The translations under genes were made by a program, and so were the position numbers. DNA of 64,000 nucleotides from Nioella aestuarii (GTDB lineage: Bacteria; Pseudomonadota; Alphaproteobacteria; Rhodobacterales; Rhodobacteraceae). Where the stretch lies: contig NZ_JBPBBA010000003.1 of NCBI RefSeq assembly GCF_050896395.1, positions 124,001 to 188,000 of the forward strand. Reading direction: 5' to 3'. Shown piece by piece: positions 53,611 to 62,351 of this stretch (position 1 is its first letter; every line of letters starts with the position of its first letter). The notes below the pieces were generated by a model. The model saw nothing but the letters and a program-made list of their open reading frames with translations, did no database searches and was not told where the DNA came from.

Positions 53611-53836
53611 GGTGGCAGGGCACTGTCGCCTTCTGGGTGCCCTGTCTGACGCGGGTCAGATTGATCCAGCTCAACAGATCATTCTGTCCAGTCGGGTTAC
53701 TGGCCTCTCTTAGGACCAGGGCCGGAAAATTGTGCGTCTTTGACATCTAGGAACATCACGAACAGGCCCACGCGATCAAAAACGGTCGCGTGGGCGTTTC
53801 TTTCCTGGGCGTTCAAGGCCATCCTGCACTAACGAA
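53611..53836. other. Spacer with a long untranslated stretch after paralogue B
   Basis: About 226 bases without a supportable gene (286 to the lon stop). A strong plus-strand terminator ends the first part, 156 bases after the paralogue B stop. The intervening stretch could be a long 3' untranslated region or an unrecognised small RNA. An FNR-like site with one mismatch (TTGATCCAGCTCAA, 53661-53674) lies inside. Confidence 0.4.
53766..53804 (+). terminator. Rho-independent terminator, plus strand
   Basis: GCCCACGCGA (53766-53775) pairs with TCGCGTGGGC (53786-53795) around ten bases, followed by GTTTCTTTCC. Confidence 0.85.
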
Positions 53837-53870
53837 ATCCCCCGCCGATCATGTGCAATCGGCGGGGGAT
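53837..53870 (-). terminator. Terminator of lon
   Basis: ATCCCCCGCCGAT (53837-53849) pairs with ATCGGCGGGGGAT (53858-53870); on the minus strand TTTCG follows. It is 27 bases after the lon stop. Confidence 0.9.
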
Positions 53871-53896
53871 GTCATGTTGTAAGCTGTTGGTCGCGA

Positions 53897-56302
53897 TCAG
53901 TGGGCTGTTGCCCCTGCCCCGCCGCTTGCAGCTGCCTGGGCAGCCGCTGCTGCGGCTTCCTCGGCTTCTTCGTCCCAATCAATCGGTTCCGGTGAGCGCA
54001 CCAATGCCTGGGCAATCACATCGCGAACATGGGCAACGGGAATGATCTCCAACCCTTCTTTCACATTGTCCGGGATCTCTGGCAGATCCTTTTCATTGTC
54101 GATCGGAATCAGAACCGTCTTGATGCCACCGCGAAGCGCCGCCAGCAGCTTTTCCTTGAGCCCACCAATCGGCAGCACATTGCCGCGCAAGGTGACCTCT
54201 CCGGTCATGGCGATGTCCTTGCGGACCGGGATCTGGGTCAGCACCGAGACAATCGACGTCACCATGGCGATACCCGCAGACGGTCCGTCCTTGGGCGTGG
54301 CGCCTTCGGGAACGTGGACGTGGATGTCGATCTTGTCGAATTTCGGAGGCTTTACCCCGATGGCCGGGCTGATGGACCGCACAAAGGAACTGGCGGCGTC
54401 GATGGATTCCTTCATCACATCGCCCAGTTTCCCGGTGGTCTTCATCCGGCCCTTGCCCGGCAGGCGCAGCGCCTCGATGGACAGCAGATCGCCACCGACA
54501 GAGGTCCAGGCCAAGCCCGTCACCACACCGATTTGATCGTCCTTTTCCGCCAGCCCGAACTTGAACCGCTTCACGCCCAGGAAATCTTCAATGTTCTCGG
54601 GTGTGACGCGAACTGTCTCGACCTCTTTTTTGAGGATCTTGGTCAGAGCCTTGCGGCAGATCTTGGCAATCTCGCGTTCAAGGTTCCGAACCCCGGCTTC
54701 GCGCGTGTAGTAGCGGATGATGTCGGTCAGGCCATCCTCGGTCAGCTCAAACTCCCGCGCTTTCAGACCATGGTTCTTGGTCTGCTTGGGCAGCAGGTGA
54801 CGCATCGCGATCTCGCGTTTTTCGTCCTCGGTGTAGCCCGCAAGCGGGATGATCTCCATCCGGTCCAGAAGTGGGCCCGGCATGTTGTAGCTGTTCGACG
54901 TGGTCAGGAACATGACGTTCGACAGGTCGTATTCAACCTCAAGATAGTGGTCCACGAAGGTCGAGTTCTGTTCCGGATCCAGCACCTCCAGCATTGCCGA
55001 CGCCGGATCGCCACGGAAATCCTGCCCCATCTTGTCGATCTCATCGAGCAGGATCAGCGGGTTCGTGGTTTTCGCCTTTTTCAGCGCCTGGATGATCTTA
55101 CCGGGCATAGAGCCGATATAGGTCCGACGGTGGCCGCGAATTTCGCTTTCATCACGCACACCGCCAAGCGAGATGCGGATGAATTCGCGCCCGGTGGCCT
55201 TGGCAACAGATTTGCCAAGCGATGTCTTGCCGACGCCCGGAGGGCCGACAAGGCACATGATCGGGCCCTTCAGCTGCTTGGAGCGCTGCTGTACGGCGAG
55301 ATATTCGACGATGCGTTCCTTGACCTTCTCCAGCCCGTAGTGATCGGCATCGAGTACGTCTTGGGCGCGGCCCAGATCCTTTTTCACGCGCGATTTCACA
55401 CCCCACGGAATGGCCAGCATCCAGTCGAGATAGTTGCGCACGACAGTGGCCTCGGCGCTCATCGGGCTCATGTTCTTGAGCTTCTTGATCTCGGCATCGG
55501 CCTTTTCACGGGCTTCCTTGGACAGCTTGGTGTTGGCCACCCGCTCTTCCAGTTCGGCAACCTCGTTGGCACCTTCTTCGCCATCGCCAAGTTCGCGCTG
55601 AATGGCCTTCATCTGCTCATTCAGGTAATATTCGCGCTGCGTCCGCTCCATTTGGGATTTCACGCGCGTCTTGATCTTCTTCTCGACCTTCAGGACGCTC
55701 ATTTCGCCCTGCATCAGCCCATAGACCTTTTCCAGCCGGTCCGAGACGGACAGCGTTTCCAGAAGATCCTGTTTCTGATCAACCTCGATCCCCAGATGGC
55801 CAGAAACAAGGTCCGCCAGCTTAGCCGGATCGGTGGTCTCTGACACGGATGTCAGCGCCTCTTCGGGGATGTTCTTCTTGATCTTGGCGTAACGCTCGAA
55901 CTCTTCCGCGACAGGGGTCAGCATCGCCTGAATCGCTTCGGCGTCGCCGTCATCCTCTTCCAGCGGCTCGGCGCTGGCCTCGAAGAACTCGGGATTGTCG
56001 AGAAAGCCAGTGATGGTCACGCGGTTGCGGCTTTCGACCAGTACTTTCACCGTGCCATCGGGCAGTTTCAGCAGCTGCAACACGTTGGCCAAAACACCTG
56101 TGCGGTAGATGCCGTCGGTGTCGGGGTCGTCAACAGCCGGGTCGATCTGGCTGGACAGCAGGATCTGACGATCGTCCTGCATCACCTCTTCCAGCGCACG
56201 CACCGATTTTTCGCGACCGACGAACAGCGGCACGATCATATGCGGAAACACGACCACATCGCGCAGAGGGAGAACAGGATAAGTGGTGGTATGATCTGGC
56301 AT
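53897..56302 (-). CDS. lon: ATP-dependent protease La
   Basis: An 801-residue cytoplasmic protease. The N-terminal substrate domain starts YPVLPLRDVVVFPHMIVPLF. The AAA+ module has Walker A GPPGVGKTSLGKSVA and Walker B NPLILLDEIDKMG. The C-terminal Ser-Lys protease has PKDGPSAGIAMVTS (catalytic Ser) and GGLKEKLLAALRGG (catalytic Lys). It ends in an Ala-rich tail. ATG 56302 follows AAGGAAGG; the frame to 56467 is an unconserved extension. It is full length for this family. Confidence 0.97.
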   Translation of the reverse strand: MPDHTTTYPVLPLRDVVVFPHMIVPLFVGREKSVRALEEVMQDDRQILLSSQIDPAVDDPDTDGIYRTGVLANVLQLLKLPDGTVKVLVESRNRVTITGFLDNPEFFEASAEPLEEDDGDAEAIQAMLTPVAEEFERYAKIKKNIPEEALTSVSETTDPAKLADLVSGHLGIEVDQKQDLLETLSVSDRLEKVYGLMQGEMSVLKVEKKIKTRVKSQMERTQREYYLNEQMKAIQRELGDGEEGANEVAELEERVANTKLSKEAREKADAEIKKLKNMSPMSAEATVVRNYLDWMLAIPWGVKSRVKKDLGRAQDVLDADHYGLEKVKERIVEYLAVQQRSKQLKGPIMCLVGPPGVGKTSLGKSVAKATGREFIRISLGGVRDESEIRGHRRTYIGSMPGKIIQALKKAKTTNPLILLDEIDKMGQDFRGDPASAMLEVLDPEQNSTFVDHYLEVEYDLSNVMFLTTSNSYNMPGPLLDRMEIIPLAGYTEDEKREIAMRHLLPKQTKNHGLKAREFELTEDGLTDIIRYYTREAGVRNLEREIAKICRKALTKILKKEVETVRVTPENIEDFLGVKRFKFGLAEKDDQIGVVTGLAWTSVGGDLLSIEALRLPGKGRMKTTGKLGDVMKESIDAASSFVRSISPAIGVKPPKFDKIDIHVHVPEGATPKDGPSAGIAMVTSIVSVLTQIPVRKDIAMTGEVTLRGNVLPIGGLKEKLLAALRGGIKTVLIPIDNEKDLPEIPDNVKEGLEIIPVAHVRDVIAQALVRSPEPIDWDEEAEEAAAAAAQAAASGGAGATAH

Positions 56303-56514
56303 ATTGCCTTCCTTGTACTTGGCAAGAGGGCGCTGGCCCCGCTCTGCGGCAACCTTTGGCCCTCTCCGGGGGGGACACTTGAAGGTGGGGGCGTTTCCGC
56401 CCGATTTCAACAGGTCATCCCGGCTTTGGGTCGCACGCAGTCTGCACGGCGGCGCTGGCAGGGGCAAGGCGTGATCTTAGCCAAGGTGAAGGAAATGTGA
56501 CAGCCCCCAAGGGA

Positions 56515-58032
56515 TCAACGCGGAAGCTCTGACAGCGACAGGTTTGGCGTGGCAAAGACAGGCTGCAGGCGGGCGCGGGTCTGGGGCCATGCCTCTGGCT
56601 GACGGGCATCCAGTGCCGAAATGGCACGTGAGGTCAGCAAGATACGCCCCGGTCCGGTTTCTGCCGCAAGGTCCAGCGCGTCGACAGGCAGCAATTCGGC
56701 AGGGGAAAATAGCAGCAGATAGCCTGTGCAGATGTATCCGCAATCGTCGACCACCACGTCGCCGGGTCGCACCTCATCCAGCAGGGCCGAATGGGTGATC
56801 TGCCAATAGTCACTGTCCGCCCGCGCAAATCCCAGCATTGCACCAGCGCCGTTGGCCAACCAAAGGGAGACGATTCCGGCCACCAGGATGCGCTGAAACC
56901 CGCGCGCGGGCGGCAGGCGCAGGACAAGCAGCAAGGCGAGGAAGGGCAATGTGACAATCCAGAATTCCTTGTTCGTCGGCTCCCAGATCGTGGCAACCAC
57001 TGCGTAGGTGCCCGCATGAAGGACCAGAAGCGGCCCGAACCCCGGCGTCAGCGCTCTGCCCCGCCGCATCACAACCCGCAGCGAAAGGCCGCCAATGGAC
57101 AGCACACTTGCGACGGTCAGCAGCAACAAGGGCCAGAACCCGAGTGCCAGACCGGTTGCAGCGAAATGCGTTTCCTCGACCAATTGTCGGCCCGCGAACA
57201 CGCGCTCCAGCGCGCCTGCGGCATCAGGCGAGGCAAAGAGGAACAGGCTCGACCAGATTGCGGTGCCAAGCCCGATCAGCGCCTTCACCGGGGCAAGCAA
57301 GGACAGTGGCGTCCAAAGCCCGTCGGCGGCATAGCCCTTGGCCCAGAGGATCAGCTCAGGGATTGTACGATGGCCCAAAAGCACCCAACCGGCCCAGAGA
57401 TAGACAGCCCCCACAACAGCGCCGAACACGGCAAGCCACAGCAAGGCGGCACCGAACCGGCGGGCAACGATCAGAACGACCAAGGCAGGCACCGCCAGAA
57501 ACACATGGCTTTGATGGATCAAGGTCGCGATGCCCGCCAGAAACGCCGCCATGATGACGGCGCGCGAACCTGCGCTGTCCCATCCAACCTGCCAAAGTGC
57601 CAAAAAGCTGGCCAGGACGAATGGCAAGGGCAGCGTGTAAGTATCTGGATACATGCCATAAAGCCAGAAGGCGAAGCTTCCCGCCAGAAGCCAGACAGCG
57701 CCCGACGCCCCGGCCAGCCCGCCGCCTGACAGCCGCGCAATCTTCCACACCAATGCCAGCGTCCAAAGCGCCGCTATCAGGCTTGCCACCTGCATTACCG
57801 CCAAGGCTGTCGCCCCCGGCCAGACCGCTTGCGCCACCCTGGTCAGGCCCTGCATCAGGGGTTCGTAGATCAGGTGGTTCGGATGCCATTGCGCCACCCC
57901 GCCCGATACGCGATCGACGTAATAGACTGCGTCCTCCCCTTCGGTGAAGTTCTGAGGGAAGGTCAGCAGGTAGAGCAGAGCGATCAGGGCTAAGGTCAGC
58001 CCCGGCAGCAGCTTGTCACTACGAGTTTCCAC
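56515..58032 (-). CDS. Polytopic GT-C-like membrane protein
   Basis: A 505-residue protein with about ten transmembrane helices and a C-terminal soluble region of 90 residues. The first loop has the acidic pair FTEGEDAVYYVDRVSGGVAQ, a place where GT-C glycosyltransferases (GT39/83-like) hold their catalytic Asp/Glu. WEPTNKEFWIVTLPFLA lies in a later loop. It may transfer a sugar from a lipid carrier; the assignment rests on layout only. The start is GTG 58032 with AGGGGG nine bases upstream. Confidence 0.6.
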   Translation of the reverse strand: METRSDKLLPGLTLALIALLYLLTFPQNFTEGEDAVYYVDRVSGGVAQWHPNHLIYEPLMQGLTRVAQAVWPGATALAVMQVASLIAALWTLALVWKIARLSGGGLAGASGAVWLLAGSFAFWLYGMYPDTYTLPLPFVLASFLALWQVGWDSAGSRAVIMAAFLAGIATLIHQSHVFLAVPALVVLIVARRFGAALLWLAVFGAVVGAVYLWAGWVLLGHRTIPELILWAKGYAADGLWTPLSLLAPVKALIGLGTAIWSSLFLFASPDAAGALERVFAGRQLVEETHFAATGLALGFWPLLLLTVASVLSIGGLSLRVVMRRGRALTPGFGPLLVLHAGTYAVVATIWEPTNKEFWIVTLPFLALLLVLRLPPARGFQRILVAGIVSLWLANGAGAMLGFARADSDYWQITHSALLDEVRPGDVVVDDCGYICTGYLLLFSPAELLPVDALDLAAETGPGRILLTSRAISALDARQPEAWPQTRARLQPVFATPNLSLSELPR

Positions 58033-58158
58033 AATGCGTTTCCCCCTACCCCGGACCTTATGTCTCTCGTTAAGGCTGCGTCACCACCTGATCGTTAGCA
58101 TGAGCAGACGAATCCGGCCAACCCTCCCTGTCTGCTGGATTCGAATCCGATTACCGTT

Positions 58159-59289
58159 TCAGAGCGGATCGATATCTCCCAATGCCCGCCCGGCATGAAA
58201 CTGCGCCTCGAAGCCTGCGAAATCATCGGCCTCGATGGCATCGCGCATGTCCTGCATAAGTTCCTGGAAGTAATGCAGATTGTGCCAGGTCAGCAGCATG
58301 GAGCTGATGATCTCCTTCGCGCGGAAAACATGGTGCAGATAGGCGCGGGAATAGCCGGTGCAGGCGGGACAGCTGCAATGCTCGTCCAGCGGGCGCGGGT
58401 CGTCCTGGTGGCGGGCGTTCTTGATATTGACCACGCCGCGCCTTGTGAAAGCCTGCCCGGTCCGGCCAGACCGGCTTGGCAACACGCAATCCATCATGTC
58501 GATGCCGCGTTTCACGGCCCCCACGATATCATCGGGTTTGCCCACGCCCATCAGGTAGCGCGGCTTGTCGACGGGCAGAAAATCGGGTGCGTAGTCGAGG
58601 CAGCCGAACATCGCCTCCTGCCCCTCGCCCACTGCAAGGCCCCCAATGGCATAGCCTTCAAAGCCGATCTCGGTCAGCGCCTTGGCGCTTTCTTCGCGAA
58701 GGTCCTGTTCCAGGCCGCCCTGCATGATCCCGAATAGGGCGTGGCCCGGCCTGTCGCCAAAGGCATCACGGCTGCGCTTTGCCCATCTCATAGAAAGCCG
58801 CATGGACTCAGCAATCCGGGCGCGGTCGGCAGGCAGCGCCGGGCATTCGTCAAAGCACATCACGATGTCGGAGCCCAGAAGCCGCTGAATTTCCATCGAG
58901 CGCTCGGGAGTCAGTTCATGTTTCGATCCGTCCACATGGCTGCGGAAGGTCACACCATTTTCGGTCAGCTTGCGCAGATCGGCCAGGCTCATGACCTGAA
59001 AGCCGCCGGAATCGGTCAGGATGGGTTTGTCCCAGTTCATGAAGCTATGCAGCCCGCCAAGCCGATCAATCCGTTCGGCCGTGGGGCGCAACATCAGGTG
59101 GTAGGTGTTGCCAAGCAAGATGTCGGCGCCTGTTGCCGCGACGCTTTCGGGCATCATCGCTTTCACGGTCGCAGCTGTGCCGACGGGCATGAAAGCGGGC
59201 GTGCGGATCTGACCACGCGGGGTCGAGATCACCCCCCGGCGCGCCTTTCCGCTGGTCGCTGTCACCTGAAACCCGAACCGATCTGTCAT
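58159..59289 (-). CDS. tgt: Queuine/preQ1 tRNA-ribosyltransferase
   Basis: A 376-residue enzyme exchanging guanine for preQ1 at tRNA position 34. DSGGFQVMSL supplies the Asp nucleophile region, and the C-terminal CSCPACTGYSRAYLHH is the zinc site (three Cys, one His). GNTYHLMLRP and GVGKPDDIVGAV are also family motifs. ATG 59289 is preferred; ATG 59301 has no spacer from AAGG. The gene is complete. Confidence 0.96.
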   Translation of the reverse strand: MTDRFGFQVTATSGKARRGVISTPRGQIRTPAFMPVGTAATVKAMMPESVAATGADILLGNTYHLMLRPTAERIDRLGGLHSFMNWDKPILTDSGGFQVMSLADLRKLTENGVTFRSHVDGSKHELTPERSMEIQRLLGSDIVMCFDECPALPADRARIAESMRLSMRWAKRSRDAFGDRPGHALFGIMQGGLEQDLREESAKALTEIGFEGYAIGGLAVGEGQEAMFGCLDYAPDFLPVDKPRYLMGVGKPDDIVGAVKRGIDMMDCVLPSRSGRTGQAFTRRGVVNIKNARHQDDPRPLDEHCSCPACTGYSRAYLHHVFRAKEIISSMLLTWHNLHYFQELMQDMRDAIEADDFAGFEAQFHAGRALGDIDPL

Positions 59290-59366
59290 GGCCTGTGCCA
59301 TCCTTCTGCTTGAACCGGCCCCTGTATTAGGCTTTTTGGGCGCGAAGCCAAGGGAGGAACCCGACC

Positions 59367-60758
59367 ATGACCATCGATGATGTCCTGAGACTGGGATGGG
59401 AAGAATGGGTTGCCCTGCCAGGGCTCGGCCTGCCGGCCTTGAAGGTCAAAGTGGATACCGGGGCCAAGACCTCGGCGTTGCACGCGTTTGACATTGAAAC
59501 CTTTGGCCCCGCCAACCGCCCCAAGGTGCGCTTTGCCGTGCATCCGGTCCCGGGGCGCACCGATATCACCATTCCCTGTTCGGCCACGATCAAGGACCGG
59601 CGTGACGTGACCTCGTCCAATGGCGAGACCGAGCAGCGCTTCGTGATCGAGACCGACCTGAAAATCGGTCAGGTCAAAGCACCGATCGAGATCACCCTGA
59701 CCGATCGCACCTCGATGGCCTACAGGATGTTGCTGGGACGTCAGGCGATCCAGCCTGACTGGCTGATCAGTCCCGCGGACAGTTTCTGCCAGCCAGAGCT
59801 AAGCTATGACGTCTACCACTCCTCAATGGTGAAACAGGCCGCCCCCAAACGCTCGCTTCGCATCGCGGTGCTGAGCCGCGAGACCAATTATTCCACCGGA
59901 CGGTTGGTGGCGGAAGGCGAGGAGCGCGGGCATACGATCGAGCTGATCGACACCACCCGGTGTTATATGGCGATCAACACATTGGCCCCCGAGATCCACT
60001 ATGACGGCACCCGCCTGCCCCGCTATGACGCCGTGATTCCGCGCATCGGGGCCTCGATCACGTCCTATGGCACGGCCGTGCTGCGCCAATTCGAGACGCT
60101 GAATACCTATTGCGTGAATGGCAGCGCCGGGATCACCGCAAGCCGCGACAAGCTGCATGCCCATCAGTTGCTGGCCCGGCACCGTATCGGAATGCCGCGC
60201 ACGGCCTTCGCGTCGTCGCCCAAGGATACCGGCAACCTGATCGGCCTAGTGGGCACGGCACCGTTGATCGTGAAACTTCTGGAAAGCACCCAAGGTAAGG
60301 GCGTGGTGCTGGCGGAAACCAAGAAAGCCGCGCAATCGGTTATCGATGCGTTTCGGGGGTTGAAGGCCAACTTTCTTGTGCAGGATTTCGTCAAGGAAGC
60401 GGCGGGGGAGGATATCCGCTGTCTGGTGGTCGACGGGCGCGTGGTGGCAGCGATGAAGCGGGTCGCCGCGGGCGATGATTTCCGCTCGAACCTGCATCAG
60501 GGCGGCAGTGCAACGGCGGTGCGGATCAGCCGCGAGGAACGCGACACGGCGCTGCGGGCGGCAAAGGTGTTTGGGTTGGGAATGGCGGGCGTAGACCTGC
60601 TGCGCAGTGTCGATGGACCGAAGGTTCTGGAGGTGAACAGCTCGCCCGGATTCGAGGGCGTGGAGAAGGCGACCGGCAAGAACATCGCAGCGCATCTTTT
60701 TGATGCGATCGAGAAGAAAGTCCGCCCGACCCCGGCCCGTAAGCGAAAATCGAAATAG
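59367..60758 (+). CDS. rimK: RimB-RimK fusion: retropepsin-like domain plus ATP-grasp glutamate ligase
   Basis: A 463-residue two-domain protein. Residues about 8-145 form the RimB/ATP-dependent zinc protease-like domain with VKVDTGAKTSALHAF (catalytic DTGA) and MLLGRQAI. From about 160 the ATP-grasp ligase starts, with IAVLSRETNYSTGRL, RIGASITSYG, LLESTQGKGVVLAE, DIRCLVVDGRVVAAMKR and VLEVNSSPGFEG. RimK adds glutamates to the C-terminus of ribosomal protein S6; RimB modulates it in Pseudomonas, where the genes are separate. A single polypeptide would tie the two activities together. Confidence 0.9.
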   Translation: MTIDDVLRLGWEEWVALPGLGLPALKVKVDTGAKTSALHAFDIETFGPANRPKVRFAVHPVPGRTDITIPCSATIKDRRDVTSSNGETEQRFVIETDLKIGQVKAPIEITLTDRTSMAYRMLLGRQAIQPDWLISPADSFCQPELSYDVYHSSMVKQAAPKRSLRIAVLSRETNYSTGRLVAEGEERGHTIELIDTTRCYMAINTLAPEIHYDGTRLPRYDAVIPRIGASITSYGTAVLRQFETLNTYCVNGSAGITASRDKLHAHQLLARHRIGMPRTAFASSPKDTGNLIGLVGTAPLIVKLLESTQGKGVVLAETKKAAQSVIDAFRGLKANFLVQDFVKEAAGEDIRCLVVDGRVVAAMKRVAAGDDFRSNLHQGGSATAVRISREERDTALRAAKVFGLGMAGVDLLRSVDGPKVLEVNSSPGFEGVEKATGKNIAAHLFDAIEKKVRPTPARKRKSK

Positions 60759-60907
60759 AAGTTTCGCCGCCTTCGGCGTCGACCCGTGGGCGGCCCTCCT
60801 CAACCCCCGGCTTACGCCGGAGGCCTCGTCGGTCCGCGTTGCCACGGACATGCGGAGAGGGGATGATTGACCGGGCCCGGCGCCTGGCCTTTTGGCACGG
60901 ACAGGAT

Positions 60908-60940
60908 GCCTCCGGCGGGAGTATTTGGGCAAAGAAGAAG
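60908..60940 (-). repeat. Post-stop repeat element, copy 3
   Basis: Three bases after the DUF188 gene stop. On the minus strand it reads CTTCTTCTTTGCCCAAATAC then TCCCGCCGGAGGC. It aligns well with copy 2 (10053-10086). Confidence 0.6.
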
Positions 60941-60943
60941 GAA

Positions 60944-61390
60944 TCAGGCTTTGAGACGTCTGAGGGTGGTTTCCATAGCATCGAGGAAGCGGCTTCGATC
61001 GGCTTTTGAGAAGGGTTTTTGGCCGCCGATCCCCTGCCCGTCGAGCCCCGCGCGCAGGTCGGCCATGATGGCTCGGGTGGCGATCTGGCCGCCGATGCTG
61101 TCGAGCGTGAAGGGGCGGCCCTTGTGATCCATCACCTCGGCTCCGGCCTTGAGGCAGCGTTCGGCCAGCAGGATATCGGCGGTGATGACCAGATGGCCCG
61201 GGCCTGCCGTTTCGGCAATGGCATCGTCTGCGGCATCGAACCCGTCTGACACGGTGAACTGCTTGATCAGCGGGTGATCCGGCAGGCGCAGACCCTGATT
61301 TGCGATGAAGATGATGACCAGGCCATGGCGGAGCGCCACGCGAATGGCCTCTTGCTTGACGGGGCAGGCATCGGCGTCGACCAGGATCAT
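60944..61390 (-). CDS. DUF188 (YaiI/YqxD) family protein
   Basis: A 148-residue protein of the YaiI family, a PIN-like nuclease fold. MILVDADACPVKQEAIRVA and HLVITADILLAERCL are typical; acidic residues DAD and D of ADI could bind metal. The ATG overlaps the stop of the HpaI aldolase gene by four bases, so the two form an operon. Role is unknown. Confidence 0.9.
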   Translation of the reverse strand: MILVDADACPVKQEAIRVALRHGLVIIFIANQGLRLPDHPLIKQFTVSDGFDAADDAIAETAGPGHLVITADILLAERCLKAGAEVMDHKGRPFTLDSIGGQIATRAIMADLRAGLDGQGIGGQKPFSKADRSRFLDAMETTLRRLKA

Positions 61391-62145
61391 TCCGCCGCCA
61401 ATGTCCTGAGCGCATCGCCAAGCAATGTTGCCTCACTGCCGAGGCCAAGGAAATTGACACCGAGCGCAACCGCATTGGCACGTGCCTCTCGGGTTCCCAA
61501 AATGATGCCCGCCGCCTTGCCGGCGGCGCGGATGCGCGGGATGGTGCCAGCAATGGCCGCTTGGACATCCGGGTGTCCGGGATCGTCGCGATGGCCCATA
61601 TCGGCGGCCAGGTCTGCAGGACCGATAAAGATGCCGTCAACGCCCTCGACCGCGGCGATCCGGTCGAGATCGTCTAGGGCGGCTCGGCTTTCGGCCTGAA
61701 CCAGAACGCAGATCTCGTCATTGGCATTGGTCGTGTAGTCCGAGATGGCATTAAAGCCTGTAGCCCGGGCAACGAGCGCCCCCTGCCCGCGCACGCCATC
61801 TGGCGGGTAACGGCAGGCGCGGACCACGGCTGCGGCGTCTTCCGCACTGTCGATCATCGGCACAAGAAGCGTCTGCACACCCAGATCGAGCGCCTGCTTG
61901 ATGATCCAGTCTTCGGCCACCGGCACCCGGACCACCGCCTGCGCCGGTGTGGCCGCAATCGCCATAAGCTGTGCGCGGATCGCTGTCGGATCCCAGGGCC
62001 CGTGTTCTCCATCGACAAGGCACCAGTCAAAGCCGCTATTGCCGGCAAGCTCTGCCACCAGGGGTGAGCCGAGGTTGAGCCAGATGCCCTTGCAGAGACG
62101 TCCGGCGCTCAGATCCGATTTCAACCTGTTCTTTGGGGCGGGCAT
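61387..62145 (-). CDS. HpcH/HpaI-family aldolase
   Basis: A 252-residue class II aldolase of the 4-hydroxy-2-oxo-heptanedioate aldolase group, cleaving 2-keto-3-deoxy acids with a metal. WCLVDGEHGPWDP, VRVPVAEDWIIKQALDLG and VLVQAESRAALDD carry the catalytic His, Arg and metal Glu; DGIFIGPADLAADMG holds the metal Asp. The substrate is unresolved. It is first in the pair with the DUF188 gene. Confidence 0.92.
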   Translation of the reverse strand: MPAPKNRLKSDLSAGRLCKGIWLNLGSPLVAELAGNSGFDWCLVDGEHGPWDPTAIRAQLMAIAATPAQAVVRVPVAEDWIIKQALDLGVQTLLVPMIDSAEDAAAVVRACRYPPDGVRGQGALVARATGFNAISDYTTNANDEICVLVQAESRAALDDLDRIAAVEGVDGIFIGPADLAADMGHRDDPGHPDVQAAIAGTIPRIRAAGKAAGIILGTREARANAVALGVNFLGLGSEATLLGDALRTLAAE

Positions 62146-62351
62146 GGCGGGCTGATCCTTGGTCCGATTGACTGTTCGGCGCGAATTTGTAGGAAAAGCA
62201 CCCGATATGAAAGCCGCTTTCAGCCGCTTTGCCTTTTCTGACAGAAAATATCGGTCGGCAGCCTGAAAGGGTCCATTTCGGCCCTTTTCAATTCGCAGAA
62301 CCCGTCATAACCTGCCCGCACAAGAATAATTTGTCCAATAGGGAGACAATC

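Noticed and set aside
54029..55843. 604-codon open frame opposite lon
   Set aside because: Antisense shadow of lon; no recognisable domain or ribosome site.
57511..57522. TTGATGGATCAA as an FNR box
   Set aside because: Only two bases between half sites (four needed) and it is inside a coding region.
60246..61640. 464-codon minus frame across RimK end and DUF188 gene
   Set aside because: Spans two real genes in another frame and is Arg/Pro-rich, typical of an off-frame translation.
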